Positions 1-6,209 are shown, counted from the stretch's first letter. The stretch: 6,220 bases of DNA from Chitinispirillales bacterium (GCA_031254445.1 JAIRUL010000206.1:1-6220), one strand, 5' to 3'. Program-made: numbers and translations. The notes: generated by a model from the sequence alone, not told the origin.

Positions 1-10
1 AAAATCTTTT

Positions 11-60
11 TCAGACGAAGCCTACGGCTTCATAACGTGTGGCGGCTAAAGCCGCCACAC
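11..60 (+). repeat. Two-hairpin intergenic repeat, copy 1 (subtype A)
   Basis: The 50-bp core starts TCAGACGAAGCC. A first hairpin has arms GAAGCC (17-22) and GGCTTC (26-31) around TAC. A short ATAAC link leads to a second perfect hairpin with arms GTGTGGCGGC (37-46) and GCCGCCACAC (51-60) around TAAA. It is preceded by AAAATCTTTT and followed by AAAGTCAACGTCAAAGTCAAA, the family's left flank and tail. It is identical to copy 2 on the opposite strand. No T-run follows the stems, so it is not a canonical intrinsic terminator. Confidence 0.9.
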
Positions 61-126
61 AAAGTCAACGTCAAAGTCAAAGGTGGCGGTGTGGATGGTT
101 TTGATGTTGATGTTGATTTTGATTTT

Positions 127-176
127 GTGTGGCGGCTTTAGCCGCCACACGTTATGAAGCCGTAGGCTTCGTCTGA
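127..176 (-). repeat. Two-hairpin intergenic repeat, copy 2 (subtype A)
   Basis: This is the exact reverse complement of copy 1 over 50 bp. The large hairpin has arms at 127-136 and 141-150. The small hairpin has arms at 156-161 and 165-170. The TCAGACG end faces rdgB and continues into an A/T tract (177-187) matching the left flank of copy 1. The tail side reads into the GATTTT/GTTGAT spacer. Confidence 0.9.
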
Positions 177-195
177 AAAAAGATTTTAAAAGATT

Positions 196-239
196 TTGAC
201 TTTAAAGACTTTGACTTTGATTTTATCTTTTGATTAACT
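196..239 (+). promoter_or_regulatory. Weak candidate promoter region upstream of rdgB
   Basis: This A/T-rich leader carries two TTGACT hexamers (196-201 and 211-216), each 5/6 to the sigma70 -35 consensus. The second is 17 bp upstream of TTAACT (234-239), a poor -10 match (3/6). The first is 19 bp from TTTTAT (221-226, 4/6). TTGACT also recurs in the repeat-family tails, so the hexamers may simply be repeat-derived. If the 234-239 box is used, transcription would start almost at the rdgB ATG. Confidence 0.25.
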
Positions 240-245
240 AAAACC

Positions 246-890
246 ATGGCTATCATGCAAAAAATAATAATCGCCACCGGTAACTCCGGCAAAGTAAGAG
301 AGTTCAAGGAGATGTTTGCAGGGCTTGACGTCTCGCTAGCGTCGCTCGCCGACCACTTTGATCCTATTCCAGACATTGAGGAGAACGGTTCCACATTCTA
401 CGACAATGCGAAAATAAAAGCGGATTGGGTATGCGAGCGCATGGGCGGCGGGGTGTGGGCGCTGGCCGACGACTCCGGGCTTGAGGTTGACGCGCTTGGC
501 GGCGCTCCCGGGGTGTTGAGCGCGCGGTATAGCGGGGAGGGGGCGAACGCGGCTCGAAATAACGCGAAATTACTGCGTGAATTGAGCGGCGTTCCGGAAG
601 ATAAGCGGACGGCTCGGTTTAGGTGCGTTTTGGTTTTGAGGATGATGGGGGCGGATGGCGGGGGCGATGCGTATTTGACGGCTGATGGGAGCTGCGAGGG
701 GCGGATTATTTTCGAGGCGGCAGGGGACAAAGGCTTTGGGTATGATCCGCTGTTTGTGCCGGACGGGTTTGATCGGACGTTTGCGCAGCTTTTGGCGGGG
801 GAGAAGAATGGGATTAGCCATAGGGGGAGGGCGCTTAGGAAGTTGTATGATGGGTTGGCGGGGAGATTGAAGTGCGCTATAATTCCGTAA
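246..890 (+). CDS. rdgB: RdgB/HAM1 family non-canonical purine NTP pyrophosphatase (XTP/dITP diphosphatase)
   Basis: This cytosolic housekeeping enzyme hydrolyses dITP, XTP and related deaminated purine nucleotides to the monophosphate and pyrophosphate, keeping them out of DNA and RNA. The 214 residues carry the family motifs in order: TGNSGK near residues 11-16, ENGSTFYDNAKIKA from about 46, ADDSGL at 74-79 (acidic catalytic/metal region), GFGYDP at 163-168 and SHRGRAL at 191-197. Length is normal or slightly long (E. coli RdgB is 197 residues). The start is uncertain. ATG at 246 and ATG at 255 are both in frame, and the second gives the more typical family N-terminus (MQKIIIATGN). Neither has a visible Shine-Dalgarno. 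By eye, codons after about position 430 are much more G-rich than the first 180 bases. It stands alone on its transcript, with repeats upstream and a separate promoter for the next gene inside its 3' end. Confidence 0.95.
   Translation: MAIMQKIIIATGNSGKVREFKEMFAGLDVSLASLADHFDPIPDIEENGSTFYDNAKIKADWVCERMGGGVWALADDSGLEVDALGGAPGVLSARYSGEGANAARNNAKLLRELSGVPEDKRTARFRCVLVLRMMGADGGGDAYLTADGSCEGRIIFEAAGDKGFGYDPLFVPDGFDRTFAQLLAGEKNGISHRGRALRKLYDGLAGRLKCAIIP
855..883 (+). promoter_or_regulatory. Candidate sigma70 promoter for the FISUMP gene, inside the rdgB 3' end
   Basis: A -35 TTGGCG (855-860, 4/6) lies exactly 17 bp from a perfect TATAAT (878-883). This places the start site near 890, at the rdgB stop codon, and leaves a leader of about 38 nt before the FISUMP start. 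The -10 overlaps the codons for the last residues of RdgB (Ala-Ile-Ile). The match is visible in the sequence; activity is inferred. Confidence 0.5.
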
Positions 891-917
891 GAGCCAAGCG
901 CTTTAAACTATAACAAT

Positions 918-923
918 GGAGGG
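918..923 (+). promoter_or_regulatory. Shine-Dalgarno GGAGGG that sets a GTG start
   Basis: GGAGGG at 918-923 ends 4 nt before an in-frame GTG at 928. It overlaps the upstream in-frame ATG at 916, which has no Shine-Dalgarno of its own. The ATG at 940 is too far away. GTG 928 is therefore the best start for the FISUMP gene. It is the clearest ribosome binding site in the window. Confidence 0.75.
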
Positions 924-927
924 TTCT

Positions 928-1584
928 GTGAATATCAAAATGGCGTTGTTTCGGGCTAGCGTTGTTTTTGCGGTTTCGGCTTCGTTGCCTGCTGTGGCTT
1001 GGGCTGCGGATGGCGGCAGCTTTACCGATGCCAGAGACGGTAAAAAATATCGTACCGTAAAGATCGGAAAACAAACTTGGATGGCGGAGAACCTAAACTA
1101 CAAAACCGGGGTCTCCTGGTGTTATGATGGCGATGAATCGAACTGCAAAGAATACGGCAGGTTGTACGATTGGGGAACGGCGGTTAAGGCTTGCCCGAGC
1201 GGGTGGCGTTTGCCGGATACGGCGGGGTGGAATAGGCTTATGGCTGCAGTCGGCGGGGCAAGGAAATTCAATGATGACGGGGAGGCCTATTACGATGTTG
1301 CCGGTAAAAAGCTTAAATCAAAAACGGGTTGGAACGATAATGATGACGGCAAAAGCGGCAACGGCGCTGACGAGTTCGGATTTTCGGCTCTGCCCGGCGG
1401 CGGACGCCTCTACACCGACAACGGTACTTTCTTCAATGCCGGCTACTACGGCTATTGGTGGAGCGCGACGGAGGACGAGAGCCTCGCATACACCCGGAGC
1501 ATGCTCTACGACTATCTCGATGACGTATACGAGGGTTCCGGCGCCAAGGAGGAGTACGGGTTTTCGGTGCGGTGTGTTAAGTAA
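928..1584 (+). CDS. Secreted FISUMP-domain (Fibrobacter succinogenes major paralogous domain) protein
   Basis: From GTG 928 the product is 218 residues. The N-terminus is a signal peptide: short basic start, hydrophobic run, then AxA-type cleavage after AWA near residue 26. There is no lipobox cysteine, so a soluble exported protein is likely. The rest is one FISUMP domain. It opens with FTDARDGKKYRTVKIG and QTWMAENLNY, followed by YGRLYDWGTAV, CPSGWRLP and FGFSALPGG, then YWWSAT and a closing FSVRCVK. Four cysteines (about 65, 73, 89 and 216) could pair in the envelope or outside the cell. The domain is usually present in many paralogs per genome, in surface or secreted proteins, with no established biochemical role, so I assign no function. 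It has its own candidate promoter and terminator and appears monocistronic. An alternative start at ATG 916 would add four residues (MEGS). Confidence 0.88.
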   Translation: MNIKMALFRASVVFAVSASLPAVAWAADGGSFTDARDGKKYRTVKIGKQTWMAENLNYKTGVSWCYDGDESNCKEYGRLYDWGTAVKACPSGWRLPDTAGWNRLMAAVGGARKFNDDGEAYYDVAGKKLKSKTGWNDNDDGKSGNGADEFGFSALPGGGRLYTDNGTFFNAGYYGYWWSATEDESLAYTRSMLYDYLDDVYEGSGAKEEYGFSVRCVK

Positions 1585-1621
1585 GGGCTAAACGGCATGA
1601 GACGTAAGCCGTACCGCTTTC

Positions 1622-1645
1622 TGCGCCCCGTGGGGCGCATGTTTT
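1622..1645 (+). terminator. Intrinsic terminator after the FISUMP gene
   Basis: The perfect stem TGCGCCCC (1622-1629) / GGGGCGCA (1632-1639) is followed by TGTTTT. It begins 37 bp after the FISUMP stop. On the minus strand the stem is followed by GAAAG rather than T, so it is not an obvious terminator for the convergent VWA gene. A 12-bp palindrome TGTTTTAAAACA (1640-1651) overlaps its T tract. Confidence 0.75.
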
Positions 1646-1658
1646 AAAACAGTCGCCT

Positions 1659-1671
1659 CCCCCCCCCCCCC
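1659..1671. repeat. C13 homopolymer between convergent genes
   Basis: Thirteen consecutive C on the plus strand lie 3 bp beyond the stop codon of the minus-strand VWA gene, where the transcript reads G13. The tract is outside both reading frames, so length changes would not alter either protein. It could affect mRNA 3' ends or could carry an assembly length error. Confidence 0.9.
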
Positions 1672-1674
1672 GCA

Positions 1675-3702
1675 TCAATCAATACCCCACCGCCTACGCA
1701 GCAATAATTCTATCGCCAAAACGGCCAACACTATTCCCAGTAAAACCCACGAACGGTGTATGCTTAATGTTTCGGCAATAGTATGCTTTTCCGCGCTTCT
1801 TTGATCCCACGAATCAAATACGGCGTTTACGGATTCTTTATCGCGTGTGTCAAGCGGTTGCGCGAATTCCTGTAGGTATTGGGTGTTTTGCGACAGTACC
1901 GATAGTTCGCTCATGTCTTTGTTTACGGTGAAGCTGTCGCTGAAGGCGGCGGCTTTGACGCCGGGGGCGTTTAGGGATGCGGATATAGCGTACTTGCCGG
2001 AGGGCAGGGCGGGCAGGGATAGGGGCTGCTTGTTTAGGCCGGTTGGGTGGTAATTTATGGCGGTATCGATTTTGACGCCGCCGTTCTGTATCTGTAAGGA
2101 TAGCTTGATAGGTTCGAAGATGGGCACTGCGGCGGGTAGCGACATTTGGAAGCGCGCGGAGTCGGTTTCGGCGATGGCGGTTAACGGGTAGAGTATTAAT
2201 TGATCGGCAAGATTGTCGAGCAATAGTTCTTTGGCTAAAGTCAAGAGCGCGTTTGAGAAACTGAAGAGTTCGCTCTCCGCCCTGTCGGACGACATCGGCC
2301 AGAAGTCCCATCTCCACGTCCCTTTTACGGGGCAGAATAGCGACTGCGTTCCCCTGAACCGTCCGGAAAAGAGTATCATCAGGTTGTCGGGCTTGCTGTC
2401 GGTTGTCTTTGTTGAATTGACTCGTCCGCTTGCGCCTGTTGTACCGGCGGCATTAGCGCGTCCGCCGGTTGTATTAACGGTGGCCTGAAGCATCCTCTTA
2501 ACCGCGCTTACCGGCGGCTGCTTGCAGGTGACGACCTCTTGCGGCGGCGGCATGGCGCGCAGGTCTAGCGTTATATTTGTCATAACTCCGTTGTCAACCT
2601 CTTTTATTGATAGCGGCGGTTCGTAGACGCTGCCCGTGCTGCACGGCAGGCACCCCGAAAACACAGCTACGGCGTGGCGCGGCAGCTCTCGCGTCATCTT
2701 GGCAGCCGTGCTGTCCCAGTCAAACAGGAATAGGATGTCGGGGGATGACGATTTTTCTCTAAAGAAGCTGTTTGATTTTAGCGCTTGCGCGATGTAGCGC
2801 CTGTCAAGCGTTGGTTTCGCCGAGTACATGGAGTAGGTGATGAAGTGCGGCGCCGTCTGGTGGACGAAATTAGAGACGGCGGGCGGGGCGGCTGTGTCGA
2901 TACCGGCTTCTACGGTATAAAGCCGCCGCCCGGGACGCGAGTTGGCGGTTTTGAATTGTAACGCGCGCGTAAAATATCCGCTTTCGATGTCAACCCGTTC
3001 CGTCTTTACCGTCCTCCCTTTTTCTTTCAGCGATATGGTCAACCCGCCGTTTTCGCCCGCATACCCGCTTGCGGTGACGCTTACCGTAAACGAGGAGTCG
3101 CTTGGCGATGTCTCCGGCGCGTCGCTCGACACCGTTACGAATGGGTTTGGGCTGGACGCCGGCAGCGTCAAATAATGAATCGTGTTGTGCGGGTATATCT
3201 CGCTGCTCATGCGCGGCCTCGTCCAATGGCCGTCGCTTATCAGCACCATGTCGCTCGAAAGCCGCCCGCCGCTTTCGCTTAGCGCGGTTGGGAATAGGCT
3301 CCTAGAATCATTAAATAATAATGGGGGTGATGATGACGATGATTGACGTATACGAGTTGAATCGCCAAATAAGAAATATTCAAAGCTCACGCGGCCGTTG
3401 GTTGCGGATTGCAGGGCGGCGAGCGAATCTAAAAATGGTTTGACGCTTTCGTTTGGCGAAAAATTTTGCATACTGGCGGAGACGTCAACTAGTACCGGTA
3501 TCTTCAGCCTGCTCGACTCGAAGCGCTCGAAGCTGATGGATGGTTCTAGGAATGACAATAATAATCCGATCGCCCATCCCGCCCTTAGCAGCGCCAATAA
3601 TATCTTCTTTGATGGCGTTAGCCTACTGCGAACATACCGCAGGGCCGGGAGGATTATCCCCGCCGCTATCAAAACGGTAATAACTATCCGCCACGCAGTC
3701 AT
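1675..3702 (-). CDS. Large membrane protein with VWA-like domain (MoxR-neighbourhood type)
   Basis: The 675-residue protein has two N-terminal membrane segments (about 4-23 and 33-52). A VWA-like domain follows, with a MIDAS start DVSAS (73-77) and VLISDG (153-158), suggesting metal-dependent ligand binding outside the membrane. Residues about 187-265 look like a beta-sandwich. [16 protein letters not shown] (293-308) through GTWRWDFW (461-468) resembles the glutamine-amidotransferase-like fold seen in this class. Residues 650-675 form a C-terminal membrane helix ending [11 protein letters not shown] Thr/Gly/Asn/Ala-rich low-complexity stretch (about 409-440) interrupts the amidotransferase-like part. 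No catalytic triad is evident. Such proteins often accompany MoxR AAA ATPases and DUF58/BatA proteins, none of which is in the window. The start ATG overlaps the nadB stop (ATGA), which implies translational coupling. Function is unknown; the family assignment rests on architecture. Confidence 0.85.
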   Translation of the reverse strand: MTAWRIVITVLIAAGIILPALRYVRSRLTPSKKILLALLRAGWAIGLLLSFLEPSISFERFESSRLKIPVLVDVSASMQNFSPNESVKPFLDSLAALQSATNGRVSFEYFLFGDSTRIRQSSSSSPPLLFNDSRSLFPTALSESGGRLSSDMVLISDGHWTRPRMSSEIYPHNTIHYLTLPASSPNPFVTVSSDAPETSPSDSSFTVSVTASGYAGENGGLTISLKEKGRTVKTERVDIESGYFTRALQFKTANSRPGRRLYTVEAGIDTAAPPAVSNFVHQTAPHFITYSMYSAKPTLDRRYIAQALKSNSFFREKSSSPDILFLFDWDSTAAKMTRELPRHAVAVFSGCLPCSTGSVYEPPLSIKEVDNGVMTNITLDLRAMPPPQEVVTCKQPPVSAVKRMLQATVNTTGGRANAAGTTGASGRVNSTKTTDSKPDNLMILFSGRFRGTQSLFCPVKGTWRWDFWPMSSDRAESELFSFSNALLTLAKELLLDNLADQLILYPLTAIAETDSARFQMSLPAAVPIFEPIKLSLQIQNGGVKIDTAINYHPTGLNKQPLSLPALPSGKYAISASLNAPGVKAAAFSDSFTVNKDMSELSVLSQNTQYLQEFAQPLDTRDKESVNAVFDSWDQRSAEKHTIAETLSIHRSWVLLGIVLAVLAIELLLRRRWGID

Positions 3703-5351
3703 CGGAATTCCATTAGCCCCGTTGAGTTTGGCGACTTGCGGCGGTTGGAGATGACGGTGTTCTTGCGGAAGCCCTTGTCGTTTTGCTGCGGGTAGTCGGT
3801 CGTGTAGTGCAGGCCGCGGCTCTCTTTGCGTTTGAGCGCCGACGCTATGATGAGCTTTGCCGTGGTCACGATGTTCCTCAGTTCAAGCAGCTGCGGCGAG
3901 ATGCGCGCGCGCTTGTAGAAGTCCTCTATCTCCTTTCCCAAAAGGTTTATCCTGCGCAGCGCCCTATTTAGCCGCAGCCCAGAGCGCACGATGCCGACGT
4001 AGTCCCACATAACGCTTTGTATCTCGCGCAGGTTGTGCGAGAGCAGTATCCACTCCTCCACATCGTGCGTCCCTAGGTCGTCCCAGTCGGGGATGTCGGA
4101 GGCGCTAACGCTGCGGCACAAAGGAAGCCGCGCCGCCGCGTTTTCTACCGCGCGGCGGGAGAAGACGAGCGCCTCTAAAAGCGAATTCGAGGCAAGCCTA
4201 TTTGCGCCGTGCACTCCGGTACATGCCGTTTCGCCGCAAGCGTAGAGGTTTGTTATATCCGTATTGCCGTGATAGTCAACAGCCACGCCGCCGCACATAT
4301 AGTGCGCCGCCGGCACTACGGGGATAAGGTCTTTTGTGATATCGATACCGTACGTCAAGCACTGGTTGTAAATGTTTGGAAAATGCTCTATGGTCGCGCC
4401 CGCATCCTTTTGCCTCACGTCTAAGTAGACGCACTGCAGCCCCGATATTTTCATCTCGTTGTCTATCGCCCTCGCCACGATGTCGCGCGGCGCAAGCGAG
4501 CCTTGCGGGTGGTACAGGTGCATAAACTCCCTCCCGTCGGCGTCGCGCAGCACAGCGCCGTAACCCCTCAGCGCCTCGGATATAAGAAAAGAGTTCGCCT
4601 TCTCGTGGAATAGGGTGGTGGGGTGAAACTGTATAAACTCCATATTCGCAATCCGCGCCCCCGCGCGGTAGGCCATCGCCACGCCGTCGCCGGTGGCGAT
4701 AGAGGGGTTCGTAGAGTGCAGGTACACGCGCCCCGCCCCGCCGCTCGCTAGGCATGTAACCTTCGCCCCGACGGAAAAAATCTTTCTATTGACCGAATCG
4801 AGCACGTATGCGCCGAAACACTCGTATTCGTTAGGGACGCCCCTTATGTGGTGCCCCGTGATAAGCTCCACCGCGCAGTGGTTTTCGAGGATTGAGACAT
4901 TGGGGAGCCCCCGCAACTTTTTAAGCAGCGTCATCTCAAGCTCGCGGCCCGTGAGATCCTTCGCGTGGACTATCCGGTTCGCCGAGTGCCCCCCTTCGCG
5001 CCCGAGGTGGAGGCTGTAGGGGTTGGCCGCCTCCGCGTCGCCTATAGAAAACCGCGCCCCGTAGTCGAGCAGCTCGCGTATCCGCGGCGGCCCCTCCTCC
5101 ACGAGAATCCTCACCGCCTCGGCGTCGCCGAGCCCCGCGCCCGCGACGAGCGTGTCGGTTATGTGGCCCTCAAAACTGTCGCCGCCGCCAAGAACGCAGG
5201 CGATCCCGCCCTGCGCGTAGTTGGTGTTGGAGTCGCTGTCCTGCTTCTTGGTAATCATGGCAACGGAGCCGTGGCGCGCCGCGCCGATGGCGAAGGAGAC
5301 CCCCGCGATGCCGCTGCCGATAACCAAAAAATCAAAAGACCTGTTTGCCAT
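3699..5351 (-). CDS. nadB: L-aspartate oxidase
   Basis: This cytosolic FAD enzyme oxidises L-aspartate to iminoaspartate, which NadA condenses with dihydroxyacetone phosphate to quinolinate in de novo NAD synthesis. The 550 residues match the family length (E. coli 540). The FAD dinucleotide motif GSGIAG is at 12-17, followed by NTNYAQGGI (42-50) and [18 protein letters not shown] (118-135). Residues H243 (QFHPTT), R289 (APRDIV), H350 (AAHYMCGG) and R385 ([14 protein letters not shown]) sit one position before the E. coli active-site residues H244, R290, H351 and R386. These separate NadB from fumarate reductase/succinate dehydrogenase flavoproteins together with the gene's stand-alone context. 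The C-terminal [11 protein letters not shown] is typical, then about 25 unconserved residues follow. nadA and nadC are not in the window. It is first in an operon with the VWA gene. The start has no Shine-Dalgarno. Confidence 0.96.
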   Translation of the reverse strand: MANRSFDFLVIGSGIAGVSFAIGAARHGSVAMITKKQDSDSNTNYAQGGIACVLGGGDSFEGHITDTLVAGAGLGDAEAVRILVEEGPPRIRELLDYGARFSIGDAEAANPYSLHLGREGGHSANRIVHAKDLTGRELEMTLLKKLRGLPNVSILENHCAVELITGHHIRGVPNEYECFGAYVLDSVNRKIFSVGAKVTCLASGGAGRVYLHSTNPSIATGDGVAMAYRAGARIANMEFIQFHPTTLFHEKANSFLISEALRGYGAVLRDADGREFMHLYHPQGSLAPRDIVARAIDNEMKISGLQCVYLDVRQKDAGATIEHFPNIYNQCLTYGIDITKDLIPVVPAAHYMCGGVAVDYHGNTDITNLYACGETACTGVHGANRLASNSLLEALVFSRRAVENAAARLPLCRSVSASDIPDWDDLGTHDVEEWILLSHNLREIQSVMWDYVGIVRSGLRLNRALRRINLLGKEIEDFYKRARISPQLLELRNIVTTAKLIIASALKRKESRGLHYTTDYPQQNDKGFRKNTVISNRRKSPNSTGLMEFR

Positions 5352-5359
5352 ATCACTAC

Positions 5360-5388
5360 AATATAATACGCTGTAAGCGTTGTTTCAA
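5360..5388 (-). promoter_or_regulatory. Candidate sigma70 promoter for nadB, abutting the start codon
   Basis: On the minus strand TTGAAA (5383-5388, 5/6) is 17 bp from TATATT (5360-5365, 5/6). Only 8 nt (GTAGTGAT) separate the -10 from the nadB ATG, so the predicted start site falls at or within a base or two of the ATG. No Shine-Dalgarno is present, consistent with a leaderless or near-leaderless mRNA. An overlapping TATTAT would need a spacer of 14 bp and is less likely. Confidence 0.55.
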
Positions 5389-5391
5389 AAT

Positions 5392-5448
5392 AAAGTCAAA
5401 GTCTTTAATCTTTTAGTCTTTAATCTTTTTGACTTTGACTTTGACTTT
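5392..5448. repeat. A/T-rich tail with tandem and inverted short repeats
   Basis: This lies between the nadB promoter and repeat copy 3. It holds AAAGTCAAAGTC (5392-5403), a tandem 15-bp duplication AGTCTTTAATCTTTT (5400-5414 and 5415-5429) and three GACTTT units (5431-5448). The first and last blocks are reverse complements and could pair over 12 bp. The same AAAGTC/GACTTT hexamer forms the tail of every full repeat copy in the window. Confidence 0.85.
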
Positions 5449-5496
5449 GTGTGGCGGCTCTGCGCCACACGTTATGAAGCCGTAGGCTTCGTCTGA
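5449..5496 (-). repeat. Two-hairpin intergenic repeat, copy 3 (subtype B)
   Basis: This 48-bp member shares the family core (TCAGACG end, GAAGCC/GGCTTC hairpin, ATAAC link) but has a different tip on the large hairpin. Arms GTGTGGCG (5449-5456) and CGCCACAC (5463-5470) surround a 6-nt loop, GCTCTG on the plus strand. It is the exact reverse complement of copy 5. Its TCAGACG end faces the 3' end of the ykgJ-like gene, and its tail faces nadB. Confidence 0.9.
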
Positions 5497-5532
5497 ATAT
5501 TAAAGAATTTGATTTTAAAAGGCTTAAAAGAT

Positions 5533-6096
5533 TTAAAAAAGATCATGCAATAATACCCTACTATCAATATCCATATCAATCCCGCTGACCATGCAGAACG
5601 CGAGGTTTAGCCTAGCTAGGTTTTTGGTTATGTTGTCAATGTCAACGGTCAGTTCGGCAGGAAAATCATTTGGATGGACGGAGGGGAAGTTGTACGGGCA
5701 GCTTGCTGCTTGTTGTTGAGACTGCGGAAATTCGGTAGAACGTAGAACAAGGCCGTGCGTGCGGCAGATTGTGGGGCGGGCGGGGTAGATGGTGCAGGAT
5801 TGGGCGGGCGGGGTTAGGAATGGGCAGGAATCGGAAGCGTTGTTGTTGATGCCGCTTGTATTATCGACGTCATTAATATTGTTAGCATTATTGAGGCCAT
5901 CGATACCATTATCACGGATAAACGCCCGTATAACATACGCCTCAATCTGATTGACAGACCGCAGCTCGCAGCAAATCCCGCACCCCTCCCGGCAAGCGAT
6001 TTCATCGGGATAAGCGCCCCGTACCCGCCCCCAGATCGAATCGCAGTATCCGCACAGTTTTTGGTAGTTATTTAGTATTGACTGTAGTTGATTCAT
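5533..6096 (-). CDS. YkgJ-family cysteine cluster protein (putative zinc- or iron-chelating)
   Basis: The 187-residue cytosolic protein shows the family pattern. CREGCGICC (C35, C39, C42, C43) leads into the helix ELRSVNQIEAYVI. CPFL (from C91), C101-TIYPARP and C111-RTHG then complete the CxxxCxxCC...CPFL...C...YPxRPxxCR signature, which is thought to bind zinc or an iron cluster. Extra cysteines are C15, C18, C133 and C168. Between the two halves lies an Asn/Asp/Ile/Gly-rich low-complexity stretch (about 64-89), and a Gln-rich run (125-129) follows later. The substrate and role of the family are not well defined. The gene is moderately A/T-rich compared with nadB. It is flanked on both sides by inverted copies of the subtype B repeat. 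No clear Shine-Dalgarno or promoter is visible before the ATG (only TTTTTAGGCT), so the start is less certain. The ATG is nevertheless the first in frame and the length is plausible. Confidence 0.85.
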   Translation of the reverse strand: MNQLQSILNNYQKLCGYCDSIWGRVRGAYPDEIACREGCGICCELRSVNQIEAYVIRAFIRDNGIDGLNNANNINDVDNTSGINNNASDSCPFLTPPAQSCTIYPARPTICRTHGLVLRSTEFPQSQQQAASCPYNFPSVHPNDFPAELTVDIDNITKNLARLNLAFCMVSGIDMDIDSRVLLHDLF

Positions 6097-6109
6097 AGCC
6101 TAAAAATCT

Positions 6110-6135
6110 TTTAAATCTTTTTCAGACGAAGCCTA
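6110..6135 (+). repeat. Internally deleted repeat copy 4
   Basis: The left flank and core start (TCAGACGAAGCCTA at 6122-6135) are intact. The sequence then jumps directly to a tail-like TAAAAGTCAAA, losing the right arm of the first hairpin, the link and the entire second hairpin. The 26 bases at 6110-6135 recur exactly at 6150-6175 in front of copy 5, giving a 40-bp period. Confidence 0.8.
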
Positions 6136-6161
6136 TAAAAGTCAAATTCTTTAAATCTTTT

Positions 6162-6209
6162 TCAGACGAAGCCTACGGCTTCATAACGTGTGGCGCAGAG
6201 CCGCCACAC
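6162..6209 (+). repeat. Two-hairpin intergenic repeat, copy 5 (subtype B)
   Basis: This full 48-bp copy is identical to copy 3 in the opposite orientation. The large hairpin has arms GTGTGGCG (6188-6195) and CGCCACAC (6202-6209) around CAGAGC. It is followed by AAAGTCAAAAT, which runs off the window, so the tail length is unknown. Its TCAGACG end faces the 5' end of the ykgJ-like gene. Confidence 0.9.

Larger units (their letters stand above)
1..187. repeat. Large imperfect inverted repeat made of two repeat copies
   Basis: The left arm (1-63) and right arm (124-187) are reverse complements over about 60 bases. They are perfect through the 50-bp cores and differ by one base of run length in the flanking A/T tract. 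The 60-odd bp spacer (64-123) is low in complexity, with GATGTTGAT and GATTTT units and a degenerate GTGGCGGTGTGG stretch that looks like a decayed hairpin arm. A transcript reading through would form a very long duplex. No coding region is supported in 1-245. The upstream gene lies outside the window. Confidence 0.85.

Noticed and set aside
37..60. Large hairpin of the repeat as an intrinsic terminator
   Set aside because: Neither strand of any full copy has a T-run directly after the GC-rich stem. The tail is AAAGTC on one side and GTTATGAAGCC on the other.
165..178. GGCTTCGTCTGAA in the repeat resembles Neisseriaceae DNA uptake sequences (GCCGTCTGAA and variants).
   Set aside because: Only the CGTCTGAA part matches. 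The gene content is not Neisseriaceae, and here the string is one end of a larger structured repeat, so the resemblance is probably chance.
1124..1591. 155-codon plus-strand frame overlapping the FISUMP gene
   Set aside because: It is out of frame with the clear FISUMP domain, and its Arg/Thr-rich product has no motifs.
3398..3754. 118-codon plus-strand open frame opposite the VWA gene start
   Set aside because: It is antisense to the conserved N-terminal VWA region and the nadB end, with no ribosome binding site or family resemblance.
4276..4755. 159-codon open frame on the minus strand inside nadB
   Set aside because: It lies entirely within the well-supported nadB frame. Its product is Arg- and Gly-rich with no recognisable domain, as expected for a shifted frame in GC-rich coding DNA.
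5352..5532. Riboswitch or NAD-responsive operator upstream of nadB
   Set aside because: The region contains only the promoter, A/T tandem repeats and repeat copy 3. There is no room for a leader aptamer between the predicted start site and the ATG, and no recognisable operator palindrome is present at the promoter.
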